Shown: positions 8,620-17,290 of the stretch, piece by piece
Position numbering within the stretch: the first letter of the stretch is position 1
How the letters are laid out: the number at the start of each line of letters is the position of its first letter
NCBI RefSeq assembly: GCF_016863555.1
Contig: NZ_BOPC01000009.1
Span: 62,001 to 126,000 of the forward strand
Direction: 5' to 3'
Length of the DNA: 64,000 bases
Origin: Micromonospora qiuiae
Lineage (GTDB): Bacteria; Actinomycetota; Actinomycetes; Mycobacteriales; Micromonosporaceae
Translations under genes and position numbers: made by a program
Notes under the pieces: model-generated
What the model saw: the letters and a program-made list of their open reading frames with translations, nothing else
Database searches by the model: none
Told to the model about the DNA's origin: nothing

Positions 8620-9455
8620 GACTCCTCCTCGTGTCCGGTCGGCGCTGCCCCGGCCGGCACCGCTTCAGCGTGCGCTGCCCCGGCCGGCACCGTCCCAGCG
8701 TGCGCTGCCCCGGCCGGCACCGCCCCGGCTTCCTCCGCCGACGCGGCGGCCACCGGCACGTCGGCGTCATCGGCCGGTGCCGGGTGCCGCCGTCTGAGCC
8801 GACTTACGGCCAGGAGCCCCGGGCCGGCCAGGGCGAGCAGCACCGGGAGGCCGGCCGGCAGCAGTGGCGTGGTCAGCACGGCCACCGCCGCGCCGCCCAG
8901 CGCGGCCCGCCGGGTGTCCCGGTCCCGCAGCGAGGGCAGCAGCAGGGCGATCAACCCGGCCGGGAACGCGGCGTCCAGCCCGAACGCGGCCGGGTCGCCG
9001 GCCACCCCACCGACCAGTACGCCGAGCAGGGTGCCGCCGTTCCAGGCCAGGAAGAGCAGGGCGCCGGCGAGCCAGAAGGCCCGCCGCCGGGCGGCACCGG
9101 CCGGCCGGGCCAGCGTGAAGGCGGTCGCCTCGTCGGTCATCAGGTGACTGCCGAGCAGCCGGTGCCGCAGCCGGTGCCCGATCGTGTCGCCGAGGGCCAG
9201 GCCGAACGGCAGGTGCCGGGCGTTGATCAGCAACCCGGCGAGGACAGCAGCCACGGGATTGCCAGCGGACATCAGCCCGATCGCCATGAACTGCGCGCCC
9301 CCGGCGTACACCAGCACGGACATGGCGACGGTCGCCCAGCCGGGCAGCCCGGCGGCGACCGCCATGGCGCCGAACGAGGCACCGACCGCCGCCATCGCCG
9401 CGCCGATGGCGGCGACGTCCCGCAGTACCCCCGGCGTTCGTTCTGGTGTACGCAC
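8613..9455 (-). CDS. azlC: Branched-chain amino acid exporter subunit AzlC
   Basis: A 280-residue integral membrane protein. AzlC landmarks are ASFGAMAVAAGLPGW, YAGGAQFMAIGLM and LINARHLPFGLALGD in the first 90 residues, then SHLMTDEATAF. Residues about 235-275 form a cytoplasmic tail with three copies of an 11-residue repeat (VPAGAAHAGT-type), encoded by a 33-base tandem repeat at about 8641-8735. GTG 9455 is preceded by TATGCT (9466-9461) with only a five-base gap. The dyad at 9457-9472 overlaps this box, so the divergent XRE-cupin protein is the likely repressor. Confidence 0.88.
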   Translation of the reverse strand: MRTPERTPGVLRDVAAIGAAMAAVGASFGAMAVAAGLPGWATVAMSVLVYAGGAQFMAIGLMSAGNPVAAVLAGLLINARHLPFGLALGDTIGHRLRHRLLGSHLMTDEATAFTLARPAGAARRRAFWLAGALLFLAWNGGTLLGVLVGGVAGDPAAFGLDAAFPAGLIALLLPSLRDRDTRRAALGGAAVAVLTTPLLPAGLPVLLALAGPGLLAVSRLRRRHPAPADDADVPVAAASAEEAGAVPAGAAHAGTVPAGAAHAEAVPAGAAPTGHEEESC

Positions 9456-9456
9456 G

Positions 9457-9500
9457 GTTCAGCATAATGAACACGCCCCCTACCGTTCGTCAAATCGAAC
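9457..9500. promoter_or_regulatory. Two matched dyads between azlC and its regulator
   Basis: GTTCA-N6-TGAAC (9457-9472) and GTTCG-N6-CGAAC (9485-9500) have the same geometry and are 28 bases apart centre to centre. The first covers the putative -10 of azlC. The second lies 24 bases before the regulator start. They are candidate operators for the XRE-cupin protein. Confidence 0.65.
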
Positions 9501-9523
9501 AAACTGAACGCCGGAGCGAACAA

Positions 9524-10084
9524 ATGCCCACACCGCCCTCTCCCCCGCTGGCCACCATCGCCGCAGCCCTGCGCCACGAGCGGCAACGAGTCGGTCTGTC
9601 ACTGACCGAACTCGCCCGACGCGCCGGTATCGCCAAATCCACCCTGTCCCAGCTCGAGTCGGGAGTAGGCAACCCGAGCGTGGAGACGCTGTGGGCGCTG
9701 GGCGTGGCGCTCGACGTGCCGTTCAGCCGGCTCGTCGAACCACCGGCGACCGGGGTGCGCGTGATCCGGGCCGGCAACGGGCCGCGAATCCGGTCCGAGC
9801 ACGCCGACTTCACCGGCACGCTGCTGAGCGCCGGCACCGCGCATGCACGCCGCGACGTCTATTTGATCGAACTGGAGCCGGACGGGGTCCGCACCGCCGA
9901 GCCGCACACCCCGCGCAGCGTCGAGCACATCGTGGTGGGCTCCGGCCGGCTGCGATGCGGACCCGAGCATGAGCAGGTGGAACTCGGCCCGGGCGACTAC
10001 GCGACCTTCCCCGGTGACGCGCCGCACCGCTACCAGGCCCTCGAACCGGGCACCTTCGCCGTACTAATCATGGAACACCCGTGA
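9524..10084 (+). CDS. XRE-cupin transcriptional regulator
   Basis: A 186-residue protein with an N-terminal helix-turn-helix (residues 11-65, LSLTELARRAGIAKSTLSQL) and a C-terminal cupin (residues about 110-185, with EPHTPRSVEHIVVGSGRL and LGPGDYATFPGDAPHRYQAL). The cupin probably senses a small ligand, perhaps a branched-chain amino acid given the divergent azlCD. The start at ATG 9524 follows CGGAGCG. An in-frame ATG at 9467 would overlap the operator dyad and lacks a ribosome site. Confidence 0.88.
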   Translation: MPTPPSPPLATIAAALRHERQRVGLSLTELARRAGIAKSTLSQLESGVGNPSVETLWALGVALDVPFSRLVEPPATGVRVIRAGNGPRIRSEHADFTGTLLSAGTAHARRDVYLIELEPDGVRTAEPHTPRSVEHIVVGSGRLRCGPEHEQVELGPGDYATFPGDAPHRYQALEPGTFAVLIMEHP

Positions 10085-10556
10085 CACCCGGCCAGCGGGC
10101 GGCCGGAGTCGCGGCACTGCCGAGGTGCGGGGCGGATCCGGCGACCGCAGCCCGACGAAAGGGTGGAGTGCTGTCAGAAGTTCGATTCCGGCAATGACCT
10201 AGATATCCGGATCAGTGGGATAACGTTTGACTGCGGCGCCGCGCCACAGTGGCGGTGAACGAGCCCGCGCCGCTACCCTCCTTCCGCAGCCATTCGGAGC
10301 CGGGACGAGCGACTTCACCGGTTCCCGGGGGCGCCCAGCGCGACCATTTCCGACGAGGTGACATCGCCGTGAGCGAGCGGACGCGAGCCGACCACCGGGG
10401 CGCGGCCGTGAGCGGGCGGACGCCGCTTCACCGGCTCGCCACGGCCGGGCCCGGGTGGCCCGACGTCGTCGGCTCTCTCCGGTCGGTCCGAGAAGGGCGT
10501 ACCGCCACCTGCCGCGCCGATCACCGGTCCTGCGACCATACCGACAGGTCGGCAGG
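10085..10556. other. Gap before the WG-repeat gene, no clear gene
   Basis: This 472-base stretch has an AT-richer patch near 10195-10235 (GATATCCGGATCAGTGGGATAACG) that may be a promoter. A 103-codon frame from GTG 10249 ends in an ATGA overlap with the start at 10557, but it has no ribosome site, no recognisable domain and a composition typical of shadow frames. I do not call it a gene. Confidence 0.4.
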
Positions 10557-13500
10557 ATGAGCCGCGGCTACGCCGACCGGTGGCACGATCCCGGCGAGCC
10601 GTCCTGGGTGGTCGAGCCGACAAGCGAATGGCAGCCACAGTTCCCGGGCCAGCGTTACCCGGGCGACATCGGCGTCGACCACCATCAGCCGCCGTCGGCG
10701 CGGGGCCGGGCCAACGCCGTCGGACGGGCCGAGGTGCCACCGCTCGCGCCGACCAGACCCGACGGCACGTACGTGGGCCGGTCCTGGGCGGACGAGCCGG
10801 ACGGCTGGCCGGGCCGGCACGATGCACCCGAACCGCGACGCCACGGCGGGTCGAACGGTAACCGGCACGACGGGCCGTATCCCGTCTCGCGGCCGGAGCG
10901 CCCCGACGGCCGGCGCTTCCCGCAGACCGAGCCGCCCCGCGGGCGCGACGGAGTCACCTGGTCCGACGTCGGCCCCCCAGGTGCGACGACCGGCGCACCG
11001 CCCCGCCGCGACCAGCGCGAACCCGGCCGCTACCCGCAACGCGACACCGACCGGCGCGAACCCGAGCGCCACGCCCAGTGGCCGGGCCATCGTGACGCCG
11101 ACGGCTACCCCCGCCGCGACGCCGACCGACGGGACCAGCGCGAGCCCGACCGCCACGCCCAGTGGCCACGCCGATCCGAGCCAACCGACCGCGACCAGTA
11201 CCGGTACACCGCGCCGGTTTCTCCCGGCCAGCCGGAGCCCGACTGGATGCCGGAGCCGAGCGAGCAACGGCGTCGGCCCGCCGCCCCACCGCGATCGGCC
11301 GAGACCGCGAGCCGTGGGAACACCGGCGACGGTACCCAGCAGCGCCCTCGCTACCAGTGGAGCAGCCACCCCGGCGAGCCCGCGTACGACGAGGGCCTCC
11401 GGGTGGACGGGTACCGGGAGGAGTTCAGCGTCGGGGACCCGGACAGTGCCCCGTACCCGGACGGTTACGTCGACGACGAGCCGGTTCGCGAACCGCGCGA
11501 CGAGTGGCGAGACCCCGACTGGTCGCCGGGACGCGTCCGCCCCGCGCCGACAGCACGAGACCCACAGGCGTTCGCCGGCTCTCCGGTCAGCGGCCTGCCC
11601 TGGCCAGAGCCGGCACCGCTGCGGCCGAGCACCGGCCGGAACCACCGCGAGTACCAGCGGCCGGGCACGCCTCCGCCCGACCGTCCCCGGCACGACGATC
11701 TCCGGCCCGGCGTGCGCGACCCCGAACGGTTCGCGCCCGACCAACCGGCCGCGCAGCGGCCCGACCTCGACCGACCCGTCTCCCCCGCGCCCGACCGCGA
11801 GCCACCTCGACCCGACCGTCCACACCTGTCGGTGGTGCCCGATCTGCCGGTCTCTCCCGCACCGGAGTACGCCCCGCCGGTCTCCCCCGCCGGGCGGGTC
11901 CGGCCGGTGTCCCCGGCACCGGAGCGCGACCGTCCGGACGCGATCCGCCGGGATCGGCCCGGTTCCCCGACCGTCGACAGAGAATGGCGCCACGGCCCCG
12001 GGCCGGACCGGGACCGACGACCCGCCGCACATGCCGATCACGATCGGCCCGATCCGATTGGCCCGCGCCGACCGGCGACTTCCGCCGGAGACCCCACACC
12101 GGCCGGAGACATGGTACGGCCGGCACCCCTGCACCAGCACGAGGTACGCCCGGCCCCGCTGCACGGGCACCAGGTCCGTCCCGCGCCCCTGCTCGACCAG
12201 CCGGTCGTGGCCACCCCGCCGCCGGTGGCACCGTCGGTTGCCGCCGCGCCACCCGCCGCCGGTTCCCCCACGGCACGACCCGTCTCCGCGCCACTCACCC
12301 GCCCACCGGTTTCCGCGCCACCCGCGCACCGACCCATTTCCGCACCGCCCACGCACCCACCCATTTCCGCACCGCCCACGCACCCACCCATTTCCGCACC
12401 GCCCACGCACCGACCCATTTCCGCGCCAGCGACTCCCGGCCCGACAACTCCCCGCCCGACGAGTCCCCATTCGACGACTCCCGGCCCGACATCTGCCAGC
12501 CCCGCGACTCCCGGGCCTGGGCTCCCGGCCCGACCGCTGGGCTATCCCGCCGACCAGCCGCCGCCCCCGCCCCCGTCGCCGTCTCAGGCCGGCGGCGGGA
12601 CTGATGCAGCCGCTGCTCCGGCCGCCCGGAAGCCGACCCGGTACATCCCGCCACCACCCAGGTCGGACGAGCCCACGCCGATCCAGCCGCCCGCCGACGG
12701 CCCGCAGGCATGGTTCGGGTCGCCCGGTCCCGACCCGGCCCAGCCCGTGTCCGGACCGGCGGACGCACGATCGCTCCGATCCGACGACGCTCCCACGTCG
12801 AGGCCGGCGGCCCCGGCCACGCCGGTCTCTCCCGCCGCGGCCGGTTCGCTCTTCGCGTCAACCGCCCACCCGGCTTCCGCTCCACCCGCCACCGGGCAGA
12901 CCGGCGCGCCACCCGCTTGGGCGCGTTCCGCTCCGCCCGCCACCGACGCGCCACCAGCGTGGGCGCCAGTGTCTCCGCCTGCGCCGCCGGTCTCCGTGCC
13001 GCCCGCCCCACCGGCGCCATCAGCCGCAGAACCACCCGCGCCGCCGGTGGCCGCACCGTTCTCCGCACCCCCGGCACCGCCACCCCCCACTGCGCCGGCC
13101 TCCGCACCACCAATCTCCGCACCACCGGCCTCCGCACCCCCGGCACGCCCGACCTCCGCACCACCGATCTCCGCACCACCGATCTCCGCACCACCGGCAC
13201 GCCCGGCCTCCGCACCCCCGGCACCGCCACCCCCCGCTGCGCCGGCCTCCGCACCCCCGATCTCCGCACCACCGGCACGCCCGGCCTCCGCACCACCGAC
13301 CTCCGCGCCACCGGCACACCCGACCTCCGCACCACCGGCCGCCGCACCACCGGCACGCCCGACCTCCGGGCCACCGGCCTCCAACGCGCTGCCGGCACCG
13401 ACGGACCCGAACGCGCTGGCCTCCGCGCCACCGATCTCCACGTTCCCGGCCTCGGACGCGCCCCCGGCCGACCTCGCGCCCCCGGTCTCCGCACCACCGG

Positions 13501-15056
13501 CCTCCGCACCCCCGGCCTCCGCACCACCGGTCTCCGCACCACCGACCGCCGCACCGCTGGCACGCCCGCTCTCCGCGTCACCGGCGCCCTCCGCGGACGG
13601 CCAAACACCACCGCCATCCTCCACGCACAGCGAGGCAGCGCCGGTATCCTCCACGCACGGCGAGCCAGCGCCGGCATCCTCTGCGGACGGCCAAACACCA
13701 CCGCCATCCTCTGCGGACGGCGAGGCGGTGGAGGAGGTGGCCGTGGTACCCGAGCCGCCGCCCGACCCCGAGCAGGTGTTGGCGAGCTACCGCTGGCGGC
13801 TCGACCCGACGACGCTGCGCGAGGTCGCGGACGACCCGGAGGAACTGCGTACGATCCGGGAACGGCTGACCGACAAGCTCGCCTCGGCCCTCGACAACCG
13901 GTCCCGGGCGCGGCTGTTGAGCCTGCGGGCGGTGGTCTCACGAGTCCTCGGCGACTTCGACGACGCGCTGGACGACGGCCGGATGGCGTTGACCTACGCC
14001 GAGGCGACCGGTGAACTGCGCCGTGTCGCCCTCGCTCAGGCGCGGTTGGCGCAGGTGCTGCGCTGGCGCGGGGAGTTCGCCGAGGCCGACCGGCTGTTCG
14101 CGGAGGCGAACTCGGCCGAGCTGCCCGATCGGCTGCGCGCCGCCCTGCACGAACACGCCGCCCGCTGCTGCTACGACCAAAGACGGTTGATCGAGGCGTG
14201 CCACCACTTCGAGCGGGCTCTCGACCTGCGTGGCGAGGGCGACCCCGAACTGTTGGCCCGGGTCCGGATCGGACTGGACGCGATCGCCGCCCGCGCCGCC
14301 GAGGGTGGCTTCGGGCCGTACCCACGTAGTTGGGACGAGGTGTTGGAGCGTGACCGCGACCCGGTCCCGGCGCGCGACGGCGGCCAGGGGCTCTGGGGTT
14401 ACGCGGACAGCGAGGGCGACATGGTCGTGCCGGCGCGGTACGCCGAGGCACAGCCGTTCTCCGACGGCCTGGCCTGGGTGCGTGGCCCGCAGACGGACCG
14501 CTGGTCGTTGATCGGTCTGACCGGCGAGACCGTCATCGAGCCGACCTACCTCGCGGCCCGCCCCTTCTCCGACGGCCTGGCCTGGGTGGTACGGGACGAG
14601 AGCGGCTGGCTGGCCGTCGACACCGGCGGAGAGGTCGTCGTGCCACCCGGCTTCGCCGACGTGCGGCCGTTCCGCAGAGGTGTGGCGGCGGTACGCCGCG
14701 AGGGCTGGGGTGCCGTCGACCGCACCGGTCAGATCGTGGTGCCCACCCGCTACCACGGTTTCCACACCGCGCTCGCCGACGGCCGGTACGTCGACGGTTT
14801 CACCGACGAGGGACTGGCCGTGGTCGACCTGGCCGGCCGCAAGGGCGTGGTGGACCGCAAGGGCCAGGTCATCGTCTCACCGGCGCACCCGGCGCTGCTC
14901 ATCCACCCGGTGGCCTTCCTGGCGACCAACGGCGGTGGCCGCTGGGGCGCGCTCGACCGGCGGGGAGGGCCGCTGATCGACCCGGTGTTCCACCATCCGG
15001 ACGAGGTCGTCGCGGAGATCGAGGCACTGCTCACGGACGCCAGCCCGGTGCTCTGA
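10557..15056 (+). CDS. Giant proline-rich protein with TPR and WG repeats
   Basis: A 1499-residue protein beginning MSRGYADRWHDPGEPSWVV. Residues 1-1070 are low complexity: first Arg/Asp/Pro-rich with repeated ERHAQWP and DADRR units, then dense SAPP repeats. A 30-base DNA repeat is tandem at about 12315-12430. Residues about 1075-1255 are helical and TPR-like (ALDDGRMALTYAEATGELRRVAL, EFAEADRLFAEAN). Residues about 1260-1490 contain five or six WG-type repeats (GLWGYADSEGDMVVPARYAEA, PFSDGLAWV). No signal peptide or membrane segment is seen, so it is probably a cytoplasmic scaffold. Function unknown; start codon moderately certain. Confidence 0.8.
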   Translation: MSRGYADRWHDPGEPSWVVEPTSEWQPQFPGQRYPGDIGVDHHQPPSARGRANAVGRAEVPPLAPTRPDGTYVGRSWADEPDGWPGRHDAPEPRRHGGSNGNRHDGPYPVSRPERPDGRRFPQTEPPRGRDGVTWSDVGPPGATTGAPPRRDQREPGRYPQRDTDRREPERHAQWPGHRDADGYPRRDADRRDQREPDRHAQWPRRSEPTDRDQYRYTAPVSPGQPEPDWMPEPSEQRRRPAAPPRSAETASRGNTGDGTQQRPRYQWSSHPGEPAYDEGLRVDGYREEFSVGDPDSAPYPDGYVDDEPVREPRDEWRDPDWSPGRVRPAPTARDPQAFAGSPVSGLPWPEPAPLRPSTGRNHREYQRPGTPPPDRPRHDDLRPGVRDPERFAPDQPAAQRPDLDRPVSPAPDREPPRPDRPHLSVVPDLPVSPAPEYAPPVSPAGRVRPVSPAPERDRPDAIRRDRPGSPTVDREWRHGPGPDRDRRPAAHADHDRPDPIGPRRPATSAGDPTPAGDMVRPAPLHQHEVRPAPLHGHQVRPAPLLDQPVVATPPPVAPSVAAAPPAAGSPTARPVSAPLTRPPVSAPPAHRPISAPPTHPPISAPPTHPPISAPPTHRPISAPATPGPTTPRPTSPHSTTPGPTSASPATPGPGLPARPLGYPADQPPPPPPSPSQAGGGTDAAAAPAARKPTRYIPPPPRSDEPTPIQPPADGPQAWFGSPGPDPAQPVSGPADARSLRSDDAPTSRPAAPATPVSPAAAGSLFASTAHPASAPPATGQTGAPPAWARSAPPATDAPPAWAPVSPPAPPVSVPPAPPAPSAAEPPAPPVAAPFSAPPAPPPPTAPASAPPISAPPASAPPARPTSAPPISAPPISAPPARPASAPPAPPPPAAPASAPPISAPPARPASAPPTSAPPAHPTSAPPAAAPPARPTSGPPASNALPAPTDPNALASAPPISTFPASDAPPADLAPPVSAPPASAPPASAPPVSAPPTAAPLARPLSASPAPSADGQTPPPSSTHSEAAPVSSTHGEPAPASSADGQTPPPSSADGEAVEEVAVVPEPPPDPEQVLASYRWRLDPTTLREVADDPEELRTIRERLTDKLASALDNRSRARLLSLRAVVSRVLGDFDDALDDGRMALTYAEATGELRRVALAQARLAQVLRWRGEFAEADRLFAEANSAELPDRLRAALHEHAARCCYDQRRLIEACHHFERALDLRGEGDPELLARVRIGLDAIAARAAEGGFGPYPRSWDEVLERDRDPVPARDGGQGLWGYADSEGDMVVPARYAEAQPFSDGLAWVRGPQTDRWSLIGLTGETVIEPTYLAARPFSDGLAWVVRDESGWLAVDTGGEVVVPPGFADVRPFRRGVAAVRREGWGAVDRTGQIVVPTRYHGFHTALADGRYVDGFTDEGLAVVDLAGRKGVVDRKGQVIVSPAHPALLIHPVAFLATNGGGRWGALDRRGGPLIDPVFHHPDEVVAEIEALLTDASPVL

Positions 15057-15139
15057 GCCGGGAATCCGGCAGCGGGATCCGCCCGGCTGCGGGCCGGTCT
15101 GACCGGCAGCTCAGGCCGGGGGCGGGCTAGGGTCAGCGT

Positions 15140-16138
15140 ATGGAATTCCGACACCTTGGCCGTTCCGGCCTGATCGTCAGCGAGATCTCGTACGGCAACT
15201 GGATCACCCACGGTTCACAGGTCGAGGAGGAGGCGGCGCTCGCCTGCGTCCGAGCCGCCCTGGACGCCGGTATCACCACCTTCGACACTGCGGACGCCTA
15301 CGCCGGCACCCGCGCCGAGGAGGTGCTCGGCCGGGCGCTGGAGCAGGAACGGCGCGAGGGCCTGGAGATCTTCACCAAGGTGTACTGGCCGACCGGGCCG
15401 GGCCGCAACGACCGGGGTCTGTCCCGTAAGCACATCATGGAGTCGATCAACGGCTCGCTGCGCCGGCTGCGGACCGACTACGTGGACCTCTACCAGGCCC
15501 ACCGGTACGACTACAGCACGCCGCTGGAGGAGACGATGGAGGCGTTCGCCGACATCGTACGCTCCGGCAAGGCGCTCTACATCGGCGTGTCGGAGTGGAA
15601 GGCGTCGCAGATCCGCGAGGCCCACGCCCTCGCCCGGGAGCTGCGCATCCCGCTGGTGTCCAGCCAGCCGCAGTACTCGATGCTCTGGCGGGTCATCGAG
15701 AGCGAGGTCATCCCCACCAGCGAGGAGCTGGGCATCGGCCAGATCGTCTGGTCGCCGATGGCGCAGGGCGTGCTCTCCGGCAAGTACCTGCCCGGCCAGC
15801 CGCCACCGGCCGGCTCCCGCGCCACCGACGAGAAGTCCGGCGCGGGTTTCATCGCCAAGTGGCTGACCGACGACGTGCTGACCCGGGTCCAGCAGCTCAA
15901 GCCGCTGGCCGATCAGGCCGGGCTGAGCATGGCCCAGCTCGCCATCGCCTGGGTGCTGCAGAACCCGAACGTCTCCTCGGCCATCGTCGGGGCGACCCGC
16001 CCGCAGCAGGTGCAGGACAACGTCAAGGCGGCCGGCGTCAAGCTCGACGCCGGCCTGCTGAAGGCGATCGACGAGATCGTCGACCCGGTGACCGAGCGGG
16101 ATCCGGCGCGTACCGAGTCCCCTGCCGAGCGTCCCTGA
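15140..16138 (+). CDS. Aldo/keto reductase, K-channel beta-subunit-like
   Basis: A 332-residue NADPH-dependent oxidoreductase with the catalytic tetrad Asp49, Tyr54, Lys80 and His121 (TFDTADAYAG, FTKVYW, YQAHRYD). GNWITHGSQ near residue 20 and the C-terminal AIVGATRPQQVQDN resemble the AKR6/AKR14 branch that includes voltage-gated potassium channel beta subunits. The substrate is not predictable. TAGGGT at 15128-15133 sits six bases before the ATG, a leaderless arrangement. Confidence 0.9.
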   Translation: MEFRHLGRSGLIVSEISYGNWITHGSQVEEEAALACVRAALDAGITTFDTADAYAGTRAEEVLGRALEQERREGLEIFTKVYWPTGPGRNDRGLSRKHIMESINGSLRRLRTDYVDLYQAHRYDYSTPLEETMEAFADIVRSGKALYIGVSEWKASQIREAHALARELRIPLVSSQPQYSMLWRVIESEVIPTSEELGIGQIVWSPMAQGVLSGKYLPGQPPPAGSRATDEKSGAGFIAKWLTDDVLTRVQQLKPLADQAGLSMAQLAIAWVLQNPNVSSAIVGATRPQQVQDNVKAAGVKLDAGLLKAIDEIVDPVTERDPARTESPAERP

Positions 16139-16196
16139 ACCGGCCGGTCCGGCCGACGTCTCCGCACGCCGGCCGGGCCACGGTGGCGGCGCCGGG

Positions 16197-16982
16197 TCAG
16201 CCCTGCCAGAAACGGATCAGCTCCAGGCCGGTGAAGTAGAGCCACGGCGGCAGGCCGAGAAAGCCGCCGATCGCGAAGACCGCGTCGAAGAACCAGCCAC
16301 CGATGCGCGGGTTCCACAGCAACGCGAAGAGCAGGATGAAGCCGTACGGCGCGAACAGGTCGTACATTCGGCGCCACTGCGGGTTCAGCCACGGCTGGAT
16401 CATGTTGCCGCCGTCGAGGCCGGGCACCGGCAGCAGGTTGAGCACGCTGGCGGTGACCTGGAGGAATGCGAGCAGTGCCACGGCGGCCCAGAACTCCACC
16501 GGCCCGCCGCCGGGCGCACCGAGCCGCAGCACCGCCACCAGCACCAGGGCGAACAGCACGTTGGTGGCCGGGCCGGCGAGGCTGACCAGGGTGTGCCGCA
16601 GCCGCCCGGGAATCGCGTGCCGGTCCACCCAGACCGCGCCGCCGGGCAGGCCGATGCCGCCGAGCAGCACCACCGCCACCGGCAGCGCGATGGACAGCAG
16701 CGGGTGGCTGTACTTCAGCGGGTTGAGGGTCAGGTAGCCGCGATGGGCCACGCTCCGGTCGCCGGCCCGGTAGGCCACCACTGCGTGGGCGTACTCGTGC
16801 AGGCAGAGCGAGACCAGCCAGCCGGAGACGACGAACCCGAAGACCGCGAGCCGGACGTTGCCGATCCCGTGCCAGATCAGCACGGCGCTGGTGACCAGCA
16901 GCGCGACCAGGGCGAGAAAGACCGGGCTGGGCCGCAACGCCGCCCGGGGCACCCCGAGCACCAGCGGCTCCCGGGAGCTCAT
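16197..16982 (-). CDS. Site-2 protease family (M50) membrane protease
   Basis: A 261-residue membrane protein. Zinc ligands are His62 and His66 with catalytic Glu63 in HEYAH, and Asp190 in NLLPVPGLDGGN. Five to six transmembrane helices surround them. There is no PDZ or CBS domain. Members cleave substrates within the membrane; the substrate is unknown. The ATG at 16982 overlaps the stop of the upstream small gene (TGATG), so translation is coupled. Confidence 0.88.
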   Translation of the reverse strand: MSSREPLVLGVPRAALRPSPVFLALVALLVTSAVLIWHGIGNVRLAVFGFVVSGWLVSLCLHEYAHAVVAYRAGDRSVAHRGYLTLNPLKYSHPLLSIALPVAVVLLGGIGLPGGAVWVDRHAIPGRLRHTLVSLAGPATNVLFALVLVAVLRLGAPGGGPVEFWAAVALLAFLQVTASVLNLLPVPGLDGGNMIQPWLNPQWRRMYDLFAPYGFILLFALLWNPRIGGWFFDAVFAIGGFLGLPPWLYFTGLELIRFWQG

Positions 16983-17182
16983 CACTCCGCCGCGGGCAGC
17001 AGGCTCATCCGGTACTCCACCCGATCGTCCTCGACGAGCGCTACCGAGGTGACGCCGGATGCCGCGAGCTCCCGCCAGGTCTGGCCGATCCAGGATTCGG
17101 CGTCCGCCTGGCTGCCGAACGACTCGGTCGGCCCGTCGACCGGCTCGCCGTTCGCGCCCTCGTACCGCCAGCTCCACGACAT
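16982..17182 (-). CDS. Small conserved protein coupled to the M50 protease
   Basis: A 66-residue protein, MSWSWRYEGANGEPV at the start and RVEYRMSLLPAAE at the end. The aromatic N-terminus and the segment SFGSQADAESWIGQTWREL suggest one compact domain. I recognise it as a conserved actinobacterial hypothetical but cannot name a function. Its stop overlaps the protease start, so the pair is probably co-expressed; it could modulate or be a substrate of the protease. Confidence 0.75.
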   Translation of the reverse strand: MSWSWRYEGANGEPVDGPTESFGSQADAESWIGQTWRELAASGVTSVALVEDDRVEYRMSLLPAAE

Positions 17183-17290
17183 GTGCGCGTCTCCCCTCGC
17201 CGCTGATGTCCCATCGGACGGACCTCCGTCAGCGTAGTCGGCCGCACGGCCGGCGAGAGAACGCCGGCCGACGGCCGGTACCGTGACCTG

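Noticed and set aside
10249..10560. A 103-codon frame ending in ATGA overlap with the WG-repeat gene
   Set aside because: No ribosome site or domain; the composition resembles a shadow frame. The overlap may be chance.
10521..14451. Long antisense frames rich in Gly, Arg and Ala opposite the WG-repeat gene
   Set aside because: They mirror the proline-rich repeats of the sense gene and have no domains or ribosome sites.
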